A DNA stretch of 64,000 nt from Candidatus Micrarchaeota archaeon CG1_02_47_40. Its GTDB lineage: Archaea > Micrarchaeota > Micrarchaeia > Anstonellales > CG1-02-47-40. The stretch is taken from positions 124,001 through 188,000 of the forward strand of contig MNVE01000002.1 of the NCBI GenBank assembly GCA_001871475.1, given 5' to 3'. The notes below the pieces were generated by a model that saw only the letters and a list, made by a program, of their open reading frames with translations, was not told the DNA's origin and did not search any database. Position numbers and translations under genes: made by a program. Positions 56,740-64,000 of this stretch are shown here, piece by piece (positions within the stretch are counted from its first letter, which is position 1; each line of letters begins with the position of its first letter).

Positions 56740-58380
56740 ATGAATAAGAGAATACTCGTAACCGCAGCCCTGCCGTATGCAAACGGCCCCCTTCACCTAG
56801 GGCACATAAGGAGCACCTATCTTCCTGCCGATATTTACGCGCGCTTTCAGCGCCTTATTGGAAATGACGTGCTCTACATTTGCGCAACTGATGAGCACGG
56901 CACCCCCATAGTGGCCGGTGCGGAGAAGGAAGGAAAAACCCCGCAGGAGTTTGTTGATTACTATCATGAGCGCGATGAGCGCGAATTCGGACAGCTCGGC
57001 TTTTCCTTTGACATATTCCACCGAAGCTCAAGCGAAGAGAATAAGAAAATGACACAGCACTTCTTTGAGAAGCTAAAGGAGAACGGGCACATCTACGAGC
57101 AGGAGGTTGCCGCGCTTTACTGCGAGAAATGCCGCCGCTTCCTTCCCGACAGGTTTGTAATAGGTACCTGCCCAAACTGCTCTTCAGAAGGGCAGTATTC
57201 CGATTACTGCGATTCCTGCTCAAAAAGCCTCAAAACAGGGGAGATACTGCACCCAAAATGCATAACCTGCAAAACCACTCCCGTAACCAAAATTTCAAAG
57301 CATTACTTCTTCCGCCTTGGCTCCTTTTCGGCAAAACTGGAGAAATGGCTCACCACAAACCCATATTTGCAAAAAGAAGTAGCCAATTACCTCCTCAACT
57401 GGATAAGGGAGGGGCTGGCTGACTGGGACATTTCCCGCGACCTCTCCTGGGGTGTTCCGGTTCCCGGGGAAAAGGAGAAGGTATTCTACGTTTGGTTTGA
57501 TGCGCCTATTGAATATATTTCCGGTACTGTTGCGCACACAAAAAAATGGGAAGAATACTGGAAAGGGGAAAGCGAAATAACACATTTCATCGGGAAGGAT
57601 ATTATCTACCATCACTTCCTTTTTTGGCCGGCTATGCTCGAGGGAACGCAGGACGGCTTTCGCGCACCGGACAAAATAGCAGTTCGCGGTTATCTTAATT
57701 TAGAGGGGAAAAAATTCTCAAAGAGCAGGGGCTGGTTTGTTTCATTAGACGATTACCTTTCCGCCTTCCCTGCCGATTATCTTCGCTACTATCAAACCTC
57801 AACTACTCCGCATTCCGTTACGGATGCGGACTTCGTTTGGAAGGAATTTGCCGCAAAAATAAATAATGAGCTTGTGGCATCGCTTGGAAATCTCATACAC
57901 AGGACGCTTGTGCTATTGCAAAAGCTGAATAATTCTACAGTGCCCTCACCAGAAGGGCTTGAAGCGGATGACAATACACTCCTTGCAAAAATAACTTCTA
58001 CAAAAGAGGAGATGGAAAAATCAATGCTCTCCTTCCAGTTCAAGGATGCGCAGGAGAAACTGATGGCGCTTTCCGACGATTTCAACAAATACCTTTCTTC
58101 CAAACAACCCTGGAAGGAGAAAGACAAAAAGAAAATAAACAACTGCCTCTACGTTTGCACTAGGGGAATTTCCGCATTCGCAGTGCTTTTGCAGCCGTTT
58201 CTTCCATTTACTTCAGAGAAATTGGCCGGTATGGTGGGGCTTGGCGAGAAGAAGCTTCTCTGGAAGGATGCAGATGCAGAGCTTCTTCTTCCCGGCGTTA
58301 AAATAGAGAAGTTTGAGCCATTATTTAAGAAAATAGAGGATGAAAAAATACGCGAAATGGAGAATAAACTTGGGAAATAA
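56740..58380 (+). CDS. metG: Methionyl-tRNA synthetase
   Basis: MetG charges tRNA-Met. HIGH is PLHLGHIRSTY (about 17-27). The zinc domain has two knuckles (CEKCRRFLPDRFVIGTCPNC and YCDSCSKSLKTG with CITC), the archaeal two-knuckle type. KMSKS is KKFSKSRGW (about 323-331). The helical anticodon-binding domain follows and no C-terminal EMAP-type domain is present, giving 546 residues. It starts at ATG 56740, divergent from the MBL gene. Just after its TAA is a short stretch that resembles a second copy of its own C-terminal codons (58381-58462). Confidence 0.95.
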   Translation: MNKRILVTAALPYANGPLHLGHIRSTYLPADIYARFQRLIGNDVLYICATDEHGTPIVAGAEKEGKTPQEFVDYYHERDEREFGQLGFSFDIFHRSSSEENKKMTQHFFEKLKENGHIYEQEVAALYCEKCRRFLPDRFVIGTCPNCSSEGQYSDYCDSCSKSLKTGEILHPKCITCKTTPVTKISKHYFFRLGSFSAKLEKWLTTNPYLQKEVANYLLNWIREGLADWDISRDLSWGVPVPGEKEKVFYVWFDAPIEYISGTVAHTKKWEEYWKGESEITHFIGKDIIYHHFLFWPAMLEGTQDGFRAPDKIAVRGYLNLEGKKFSKSRGWFVSLDDYLSAFPADYLRYYQTSTTPHSVTDADFVWKEFAAKINNELVASLGNLIHRTLVLLQKLNNSTVPSPEGLEADDNTLLAKITSTKEEMEKSMLSFQFKDAQEKLMALSDDFNKYLSSKQPWKEKDKKKINNCLYVCTRGISAFAVLLQPFLPFTSEKLAGMVGLGEKKLLWKDADAELLLPGVKIEKFEPLFKKIEDEKIREMENKLGK

Positions 58381-58462
58381 GCGTATTTTTTCAGACTTGT
58401 CCGAAGGACAAGCAGAGGGGGAAATAAAGAAGATGGAAGAGAAGCTGAAAGGCGCAGTTTAG
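58381..58462 (+). repeat. Degenerate copy of the metG tail with hairpin
   Basis: In another frame this stretch reads EIKKMEEKLKGAV stop, resembling the real metG end KIREMENKLGK stop. It also contains a perfect hairpin CTTGTCC-GAA-GGACAAG (58396-58412). It may be a decayed tandem copy of the gene end, or a former longer C-terminus broken by insertion of the hairpin. Confidence 0.45.
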
Positions 58463-58734
58463 GCAATTTTCATTATCTCGGGAGTGTCAAGCACCTTTAT
58501 CTTTTTTTTGTTGTTCTCCTCGTGCCTTTTTCCAATGCCTTTCCTTATGCGCCTTCCAATGCTAATAGCGTCTGCTTCGCTCATTTTGCTTTTTGAGGTT
58601 ATGGATTTTAAGAGCTTCAAATCCTCAACCGTTTTTGAGAAGGCTTCCCTTGCAATCTCGGACCAGTTTATCATTCTAAGCCCTTCCATCTCCCTTTTCA
58701 GGCTGTCCGAAACCGAAACTGTGACGTTTGCCAT
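58459..58734 (-). CDS. RHH/VapB-like putative antitoxin
   Basis: This 91-residue protein begins ANVTVSVSDSLKREMEGLRM followed by INWSEIAREAFSKTVEDL, the strand-helix-helix of a ribbon-helix-helix DNA-binding protein, as in many VapB antitoxins. The C-terminal half is helical and basic and ends IKVLDTPEIMKIA, a tail that might bind a PIN toxin. No toxin gene follows: the downstream neighbour is the convergent metG. It is therefore an orphan antitoxin-like regulator or a partner of a toxin elsewhere. The upstream gap contains TTGACAATAAGTG-like inverted sequence near 58755. Confidence 0.78.
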   Translation of the reverse strand: MANVTVSVSDSLKREMEGLRMINWSEIAREAFSKTVEDLKLLKSITSKSKMSEADAISIGRRIRKGIGKRHEENNKKKIKVLDTPEIMKIA

Positions 58735-58796
58735 TCAAACCACCTGTCAATTTTTGACAATAAGTGTATTTAATACTTTCTGTGAGTTCACGTATT

Positions 58797-60128
58797 TCAT
58801 ATCCTCGGCAGGTAAGTCTCAACCTCCCAGGGCGACACCTGCAATTTATATTCATTCCACTCCTGCCTCTGTGCCTGGCAGAGCTTTTCAAACACGTGCG
58901 CCCCAAGCGCCTTCTGCACCATCTGGCTCCCTTTCATTTCCTCTTTTGCCTCATGCAAATCCCTCGGCAGGGTGCTCACGTAAAATTTCTTCAGCCTATC
59001 ATCATCAAAATCATACAGATTCTCCTCAACAGGCTCGGGCGGCTTCATTCCCTTTTCCATTCCATCCATCCCCGCTTCCAGCATCACCGCAAATGCAAGG
59101 TAGGGATTGCACGACGGGTCCGGGCAGCGAAGCTCACAGCGGGAAGCGCTCACTTTTCCAGGCGCGTATTTCGGTATCCTAATCAGTGCAGAGCGGTTCG
59201 TTTTCGCCCAGCAGATGTAAATGGGCGCCTCATAACCCGGCACGAGCCTTTTGTAAGAATTCACATTCGGCGCAATCACCCCGCAGAATGCACGCGCATG
59301 ATTCAGCTGCCCTGCCACAAACGAGAGGGCGCTTTCCGACAAATCATATTTTCCGCTTCCGAAAAATGCGTTTTTTCCATCCTTCCAGAGCGACTGATGC
59401 ACATGCATTCCCGAGCCGTTTATTCCTGAAATCGGCTTTGGCATAAAAGAAGCAAACAAATTATTCTGCTTTGCAACCATTTTCACAATCGTTTTGAAAG
59501 CGTTTATGCTGTCCGCAACGTAAAGCGCATTCCCGTATTTGAAATCAATCTCGTGCTGCCCGGGCGCAACCTCGTGGTGTATCGCCTCCACCTCTATTCC
59601 CATGCCTGCCATGAATGGAACGGTAGCTCTTCTTATTTCAGCAGCCAAGTCATTCGGCGCCAGGTCAAAATATCCGGCATTATCGTGCGTCTTTGGCACA
59701 ATTTCCCCGTTTCGCGGGTGGAATAGGAAAAACTCCAATTCCGGCCCGGTTTTGTACTCAAATCCTTTTTCCTCTGCCTTTGCAAGCGCCCTTTTTAGCA
59801 CATACCTCGGATCCCCCTCAAACGGCTTATTCTCCGTAGTGTAAACGTCGCATATCAATCTTGCCACTTCCGGAGCCCATGGCAGCTGCGCGTAAGTTGC
59901 CGCATCCGGCTTTAGCAGCATATCCGATTCATATATTCTTACAAATCCCTCTATGGAGGAGCCGTCAAACCACACCCCGTCCGCAAATGCCCCAAGCAGC
60001 ATTTTCGCGTTTATTTCTATATTTTTTGCAGTCCCGAAAATGTCCGTAAACTGCATTGAGATGAATTTTATCCCCTTTTTTGAAACATCCTCAAGCACTG
60101 CCTCTGGCGTCATTTTTTCCCCATTCAT
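58797..60128 (-). CDS. glnA: Glutamine synthetase type I
   Basis: GlnA makes glutamine from glutamate, ammonia and ATP and acts as a dodecamer. Conserved parts are FTDIFGTAKNIEI, WFDGSSIEGFVRI, GPELEFFLF, the EIDFKYG and NGSGMHVHQSLWKDGKN active-site segments, and NSYKRLVPGYEAPIYICWA. The 443 residues fit the GSI-alpha size, without an adenylylation-site insertion, so control by protein modification is unlikely. Start ATG 60128 is supported by GGAGGT 6-7 bases upstream. The leader before it (60142-60248) is an unbroken row of hairpins, and an Lrp-type regulator is divergent. Confidence 0.95.
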   Translation of the reverse strand: MNGEKMTPEAVLEDVSKKGIKFISMQFTDIFGTAKNIEINAKMLLGAFADGVWFDGSSIEGFVRIYESDMLLKPDAATYAQLPWAPEVARLICDVYTTENKPFEGDPRYVLKRALAKAEEKGFEYKTGPELEFFLFHPRNGEIVPKTHDNAGYFDLAPNDLAAEIRRATVPFMAGMGIEVEAIHHEVAPGQHEIDFKYGNALYVADSINAFKTIVKMVAKQNNLFASFMPKPISGINGSGMHVHQSLWKDGKNAFFGSGKYDLSESALSFVAGQLNHARAFCGVIAPNVNSYKRLVPGYEAPIYICWAKTNRSALIRIPKYAPGKVSASRCELRCPDPSCNPYLAFAVMLEAGMDGMEKGMKPPEPVEENLYDFDDDRLKKFYVSTLPRDLHEAKEEMKGSQMVQKALGAHVFEKLCQAQRQEWNEYKLQVSPWEVETYLPRI

Positions 60129-60141
60129 AAAACTACCTCCG

Positions 60142-60248
60142 CAAAAGTTTGAACTTTTGGCATCTGATGCCAAAACCAACGGCAACGCCGTTGGGCAGTG
60201 TCCCGCAGGACACTCAATTCAAATTTTGTCCAAAGGACAAAAGTTTGA
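60142..60248 (-). promoter_or_regulatory. Hairpin-array 5' leader of glnA
   Basis: Five perfect stem-loops stand almost without gaps: 60142-60159 (CAAAAGTT stem), 60155-60175 (TTTTGGCATC stem, overlapping the first by 5), 60176-60194 (CCAACGGC), 60197-60214 (AGTGTCC) and 60220-60247 (TTTTGTCC core). CAAAAGTTTGA is repeated at both edges. The minus-strand TATA GTATATATT lies near 60270-60280, so the array would be in the transcribed leader, directly before the ribosome binding site. Confidence 0.75.
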
Positions 60249-60386
60249 CGTGTTGCTGGCGCAATCAATTAATATATACTTTTTTGAAAAAAAGAAAACA
60301 AAAAAGAGAAAATACACATAAAAAAGAAACAAATGAATAAGAAAGGCATAAAAATACCGCATGAATAAAACAAACGGGGTGTTTTT

Positions 60387-60836
60387 TTGGAGCTTTCAAA
60401 AAACGAGATGAAAATACTCAAAGTGCTTGCGAAAAATGCGAATTACTCATATAGGCAGATTGCAAAGGAAACCCGCCTCTCCCCATCCACCGTTATGAAG
60501 AATGTGGAAAAACTCAAAAAAGAGGAAATAATAAAAGCGCAAATCTCCCTTGTGGATTACGAGAAGCTCGGCTATGACGTGCAGGTAATCATACAGCTTA
60601 AGGTTTCAAAGGGAAAACTCTTCGAGGTGGAGGGAAAAATCGCCTCGGACAGGCATGTATTTGCAATATACGACCAAACCGGGCAGTACGACGCCGCCAT
60701 TCTTGCCCGCTTTAAAACGCGGCGCGAATTGGACGGCTTTTTGAAGAAGATACAAACATTTCCCTTCATAGAAGATACGGAAACCTCATTAGTGCTGAAT
60801 GTGATGAAGGAGAATCCAGTAAGCGTGTTCGAGTAG
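60387..60836 (+). CDS. Lrp/AsnC-family regulator
   Basis: This 149-residue regulator has the AsnC-type HTH (ILKVLAKNANYSYRQIAKET then LSPSTVMKNVEKLKKEEII) and a C-terminal RAM domain (VQVIIQLKVSKGKLFEVE, then GQYDAAILARFKTRRELDGFL) that binds an amino acid and sets the oligomer state. It starts with TTG at 60387 behind GGGGTG. It is divergent from glnA, so glutamine or another amino acid could link it to nitrogen control. That link is inferred from position. A stand-alone transcript is likely. Confidence 0.92.
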   Translation: MELSKNEMKILKVLAKNANYSYRQIAKETRLSPSTVMKNVEKLKKEEIIKAQISLVDYEKLGYDVQVIIQLKVSKGKLFEVEGKIASDRHVFAIYDQTGQYDAAILARFKTRRELDGFLKKIQTFPFIEDTETSLVLNVMKENPVSVFE

Positions 60837-60919
60837 ATTCAAGCGGGGGTTTGAATGATTCTTTATAAAGATTGTGAGAGTAAGACTGCCATTGATAGTT
60901 GTTTAGGAGGTGCATTTTC

Positions 60920-61693
60920 ATGCAGATTGGCGAAGCGGTAAGGCTCTCAAGAATAGTAAAGAGGGGAAAGATTCTCCTTCTTGCATACGACCAGGGAATG
61001 GAGCACGGACCTTCAGATTTCAACGAGAAAAACACCAACCCCGAATACGTGCTTGACATTGCAAAAAAAGGAAGGTATACTGGCGTAGTGCTGCAAAAGG
61101 GGGTTGCAAAGCACTACTTTGAAAATTACGCTGGCGACGTGCCGCTTGTGCTCAAGTTAAACGGGAGAACAAACCTTGTGCCAAAGGATGATATTTACTC
61201 CTCTCCTGTAGCTTCAGTGAAGGATGCGGTGAATTTTGGTGCGGACGCGATAGGATACACCATATATATAGGCTCCCCGCAGGAGGCAAGAATGTTTTCG
61301 GATTTTGCGCAAATAGAAAAAGAAGCGCGCGATTTTGGCATTCCCACAATACTCTGGGCATACCCGAGGGGGAAGCACGTGCAGAATGAAAAATCCCCGG
61401 AGGTAATTTCATACGCGGCGCGCACGGCGCTTGAGCTTGGCGCGAACATAGTAAAGGTGAATTACACCGGAAGCGTGGAGAGCTTCAGGCACGTCGTTCA
61501 GGCGGCGCAGAAAACTCTCGTAATTTCGGCAGGCGGCAGCAAGCAGACGGATGCGGAATTCATTGAAAAAGCAAGGGAAGTGATGAAGGCGGGCGCCGCC
61601 GGCTTTGCCGTTGGAAGGAACGTCTGGCAGAATGAGGAGCCTATGAAAATTACGGAAGAGTTGAGAAAGGCAGTGTTTGGCAAGGTTGAATGA
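60920..61693 (+). CDS. fba: Fructose-bisphosphate aldolase, class I (DhnA type)
   Basis: This 257-residue enzyme splits or forms fructose 1,6-bisphosphate through a lysine Schiff base. It is of the archaeal DhnA type: LLLAYDQGMEHGPSDF at the start, VVLQKGVAKHYF, VPLVLKLNGRTN, then the catalytic-lysine strand ANIVKVNYTGSVESF, and VISAGGSKQTDAEF plus GFAVGRNVWQ for phosphate binding. GGAGGTG seven bases before ATG 60920 fixes the start. Its stop overlaps the FBPase start (ATGA), so the gluconeogenic pair is made together. Confidence 0.95.
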   Translation: MQIGEAVRLSRIVKRGKILLLAYDQGMEHGPSDFNEKNTNPEYVLDIAKKGRYTGVVLQKGVAKHYFENYAGDVPLVLKLNGRTNLVPKDDIYSSPVASVKDAVNFGADAIGYTIYIGSPQEARMFSDFAQIEKEARDFGIPTILWAYPRGKHVQNEKSPEVISYAARTALELGANIVKVNYTGSVESFRHVVQAAQKTLVISAGGSKQTDAEFIEKAREVMKAGAAGFAVGRNVWQNEEPMKITEELRKAVFGKVE

Positions 61694-62619
61694 GTGTAGT
61701 GAATTTTATGGCAGAAGAAATAAGTTTGCACGAACACTTGGGCACGCTCAAAAGAAAGGAGCTTGCAGTGCTCATCTACTCCTTTTCACAGCTTGCCATT
61801 GACATACGCCGCGAACTGCCTCACAAATTAAGAGGGGGGGCGCACCAAAAAAACAAGTATGGGGAGATAAGAAAAGAGCTTGACGAGTGGACGAACAAAT
61901 TCCTGATTGAACAGCTTGGGAACACGAAGCTCGTGAACAAAGTGTATTCTGAAGAGCTTTCCGAACCAGTAGTGTTAAACTCAAACGCGCCCTTTTTTAT
62001 TTCCCTTGACCCTCTGGACGGCTCCTCCAACATAGAAACAAACAACCCCTTTGGAACGATAATGGGCATTTACGAAAACGACCTTCCCATTATAGGCACA
62101 AAAATAGTCGCTGCCGCATACATTCTATACGGGCCCATCACAACTCTTGTATACCGCGCAGGCGGGGGCACGCATGAGTTTGTAAAGCACCGCAAGGGAA
62201 ACGAGGATTATTACCTCATAAATGAAAACATGAAGCTTCCCGAGCCGGGCAGGGTATTTGGAATAGGGGGCAACCCACTTGACTGGGACGGAAAATTCTT
62301 AAAATTTGCAAAAGACCTTTTCAGAAAGCACAAGCTGAAAGTCAGATACTGCGGCGCGTTTGTAGGGGATTTTTCGCAGATACTGCACCAGGGGGGCTTT
62401 TTCTCTTACCCCGCATCCCTTTCGCTTCCAGGGGGGAAGCTTCGCCTGTTTTTTGAGGCGCAGCCCATGAGCTATCTGATAGAGGGGGCGGGAGGGGCAG
62501 CTTCAAACGGGAGGGAAAGGATACTGGAAATAGACTCCACCTGCGTTGATGACACCACTCCTCTTTACATGGGCAACAAAAAAATCGTGAAAGAGCTTGA
62601 AGATGTTTTGGAAGAATGA
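61690..62619 (+). CDS. fbp: Fructose-1,6-bisphosphatase, class I
   Basis: This 309-residue enzyme hydrolyses fructose 1,6-bisphosphate to fructose 6-phosphate in gluconeogenesis. It is of class I: the metal-binding FFISLDPLDGSSNIETNNPFG is at about residues 97-117 and is preceded by the acidic SEEL segment. YCGAFVGDFSQIL and LFFEAQPMSYLIEGAGGAAS follow. Class I FBPases are less common in archaea than the bifunctional aldolase/phosphatase, and here the aldolase is a separate gene just upstream, coupled by ATGA. Its 3' end lies in a tandem repeat shared with the start of the next gene. ATG 61690 or the Met at 61708 could be used. Confidence 0.93.
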   Translation: MSVVNFMAEEISLHEHLGTLKRKELAVLIYSFSQLAIDIRRELPHKLRGGAHQKNKYGEIRKELDEWTNKFLIEQLGNTKLVNKVYSEELSEPVVLNSNAPFFISLDPLDGSSNIETNNPFGTIMGIYENDLPIIGTKIVAAAYILYGPITTLVYRAGGGTHEFVKHRKGNEDYYLINENMKLPEPGRVFGIGGNPLDWDGKFLKFAKDLFRKHKLKVRYCGAFVGDFSQILHQGGFFSYPASLSLPGGKLRLFFEAQPMSYLIEGAGGAASNGRERILEIDSTCVDDTTPLYMGNKKIVKELEDVLEE

Positions 62620-62749
62620 AGAAAAAGAGTTTGAAGTGATTTTGGGGGTATGAAGATGTTTTAGGGTAATGAAGAAAAAGAAGGCATAATAGGATTTAGG
62701 GGAATAAAAAAAGGGAGTGTAAGAGGTTTTGGGAGAATGAAGAAAAAAA
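62599..62749 (+). repeat. Triplicated fbp/M24 gene junction
   Basis: GAAGATGTTTTGGAAGAATG with the following AAGAAAAAGA (62599-62628) returns at 62652-62681 with 4 mismatches in 30. A third, weaker copy at about 62721-62749 carries the real M24 start. Each copy contains an AATGAAGAAAAA block in which an fbp-type TGA stop overlaps an ATG. Parts of intermediate copies lie at 62638-62650 and 62692-62710. Confidence 0.8.
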
Positions 62750-63771
62750 ACGCATTTGTAAAGAGGCGCACGAATGCGTTGCGCTTTGCCGATTTTGGGG
62801 CGATGCTTGTTTTTTCAGGCGATTTTGAGAAAATGGGGGAGGATTTCTTATATTTCACTGGAAAGCATATTGACAGTTCAATTCTTCTTTTGAGAAAGAA
62901 GTGCCCTCCAATTCTTTTCTCCTCAAAACTGAATGCGCGCCTTGCAGGCAAAACCGGCATCCGCACCGTAATTTATGAGAAGAAAAAGCCATTTTTGCTT
63001 ATTGTAAAATTCCTAAAAGGAGTGAAACAAATAGGGGTTGATTTTTCATTCATTTCCCATGCGCAGTACAGACGCCTTAAACTCGGCTTGAAAAGAAAAA
63101 AGTTTTTGGACTGCGGAAAAAAAATGCTTTTGCAGAGAATGGTAAAGGAAAAGGGAGAAATAAGGCAGATTGCGCGTGCGCAAGAAATGGCGCGCAAAAT
63201 AATCACGGGGATAAAGCTTTCAAAAAATATGACTGAACAAGATGTTGCGCGCATTATTCTGCAAAAAACACTTAAAGCCGGCTGCACCCCTGCCTTTCCT
63301 CCTATAGTCGCATCCTCCTCCTCCTCTTCCAACCCTCACTACCCCCCGCAAAACAAAAAGCTAAAGGGAATAGTGATGATAGATTACGGGGTGAAATTCG
63401 GCGATTACTGCTCCGATATGACGCGCTGTTTTTTCCTTGGAAAGTGTGAAAAGGAGCGCGCGCTTTATGCAAAACTACAGGAAATTTCCCGCGAAATTTA
63501 CTCTGCCATTCCAAAGCTGAAATACGTGCGCCAGCTTGATGCGCTTTACCTTTCCCTTTTCAAGAAACACTCCCTTCCCGCGCCAATACACCTCCTGGGG
63601 CACGGAGTGGGGCTAGAGCTACATGAATATCCCTCCATACGCTCCCGTGCAAGGGAAAGAATATGCCCGGGAATGGTTTTTACCATAGAACCTGGAGCCT
63701 ATCTTAAAAGATACGGCGCGCGCTACGAGAACCTCATTTACTTTGACGGGCGCAAGGTTAAAGTTTTATAA
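62737..63771 (+). CDS. M24-family metallopeptidase (Xaa-Pro peptidase-like)
   Basis: This 344-residue protein is a pita-bread-fold M24 peptidase of the prolidase type. All five metal ligands appear: Asp in VMIDYGVKFGDYC and Asp in SDMTRCFF, His in LLGHGVGLELHEYP, Glu in FTIEPGAY and Glu in YENLIYF. The N-terminal creatinase-like domain covers about residues 1-125. A poly-serine insertion (VASSSSSSNPHY) lies in the catalytic domain. The start ATG 62737 is inside the third copy of a tandem repeat, so two decayed copies of the start (MKKK- frames) precede it. It probably cleaves X-Pro dipeptides. Confidence 0.9.
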   Translation: MKKKNAFVKRRTNALRFADFGAMLVFSGDFEKMGEDFLYFTGKHIDSSILLLRKKCPPILFSSKLNARLAGKTGIRTVIYEKKKPFLLIVKFLKGVKQIGVDFSFISHAQYRRLKLGLKRKKFLDCGKKMLLQRMVKEKGEIRQIARAQEMARKIITGIKLSKNMTEQDVARIILQKTLKAGCTPAFPPIVASSSSSSNPHYPPQNKKLKGIVMIDYGVKFGDYCSDMTRCFFLGKCEKERALYAKLQEISREIYSAIPKLKYVRQLDALYLSLFKKHSLPAPIHLLGHGVGLELHEYPSIRSRARERICPGMVFTIEPGAYLKRYGARYENLIYFDGRKVKVL

Positions 63772-63827
63772 ACATAGAGTTGCAAAAAGGAGATGCTTCT
63801 TATATTAAACTAAAGGAGGAAGTAATT

Positions 63828-64000
63828 ATGAAAGTAGTAATATCTGACAAAAACGGAAAATCGTACCAGGCTGAACTGCCCCCCGAGCGCATTTCTTCCC
63901 TTCTTGGGATGAAGATAGGCGACGAGGTTGAAGGGGCATTTGTAGGCGCCGCGGGCTACAAGCTGAAGATTACCGGCGGCTCAGACAACTCGGGCTTTCC
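63828..64000 (+). CDS. rps6e: Small ribosomal subunit protein eS6, 5' part
   Basis: The reading frame from ATG 63828 gives 57 residues before the window ends: KVVISDKNGKSYQAELPPER, then LLGMKIGDEVEGAFVG and GYKLKITGGSDNSGF. This is the characteristic start of archaeal eS6, including the GGSDxxGFP segment. AAAGGAGGAAG lies 8 bases upstream and TATATTAAAC further upstream is a probable TATA box. The gene is cut by the window edge. Confidence 0.93.
   Translation, partial: MKVVISDKNGKSYQAELPPERISSLLGMKIGDEVEGAFVGAAGYKLKITGGSDNSGF

Noticed and set aside
60142-60248. Hairpin cluster considered as a rho-independent terminator of the Lrp gene
   Set aside because: The Lrp gene is transcribed away from it, there is no T-run after the stems in that sense, and the array is on the glnA leader side.
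1-64000. Insertion sequences, prophage genes or a CRISPR-Cas locus
   Set aside because: No transposase, integrase, phage structural or Cas protein was recognised in any frame, and no regular repeat-spacer array was seen.

Overview
The window is chromosomal DNA of an archaeon. The evidence is a class I lysyl-tRNA synthetase, ribosomal proteins eS1, uS15 and eS6, a KH/beta-CASP RNase (aCPSF1 type), a proteasome beta subunit, fibrillarin, tRNA genes with bulge-helix-bulge introns, and many leaderless genes with a TATA box 25-30 bases before the start codon. Compact gene packing, Cys-rich surface proteins, class I FBPase and a bacterial-type MnmA suggest a small-genome lineage such as a Micrarchaeota/Diapherotrites-like DPANN member. 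That placement is an inference.

Layout. 0-5.7 kb: metal genes (FeoA, FeoB, a VIT1-like exporter, a ZIP transporter) with a KamA-like radical SAM enzyme, a DUF134 regulator and a DUF5320 protein. 5.8-9.5 kb: a small accessory island (unknown 183-aa protein, Dam-type methylase, ASCH protein, PIN-GNAT-ASCH fusion). 9.5-14.8 kb: secreted nuclease-like protein, then a secreted Ig-like protein with an ABC-2 exporter, divergent from a PadR regulator across two perfect tandem operators. 14.8-25.7 kb: surface proteins (two beta-propeller proteins, Cys-repeat lipoprotein), MnmA, membrane proteins, APC permease. 25.7-30.2 kb: two Fic genes with repeated operator-like sites and an AbiE-like HTH/nucleotidyltransferase pair. 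30.4-38.8 kb: FmdE-like protein, a Lys/Glu-rich protein, ferritin-like protein, LysS, intron-containing tRNA-Lys and tRNA-Arg, fibrillarin, a PP-loop enzyme and membrane proteins.

38.9-48.8 kb is the main accessory region: a tightly coupled operon hsdM - Schlafen/AlbA_2 - TM protein - hsdS - HEPN-like protein - hsdR - YgjP metalloprotease - mini RHH-like protein. Two of its extra genes look more AT-rich than their surroundings. 48.8-64 kb is housekeeping: aCPSF1, PsmB, eS1, uS15, RdgB, ValS, an MBL hydrolase, MetG, GlnA (with an array of hairpins in its leader), an Lrp regulator, FBP aldolase, FBPase, an M24 peptidase and the start of eS6.

Two themes cross the window. Several gene ends carry short degenerate tandem duplications (mnmA at both ends, the fbp/M24 junction in three copies, possibly the metG tail, the aCPSF1 leader). 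Defence or stress modules recur: two methylase systems, HEPN, PIN, Fic, and an AbiE-like pair.
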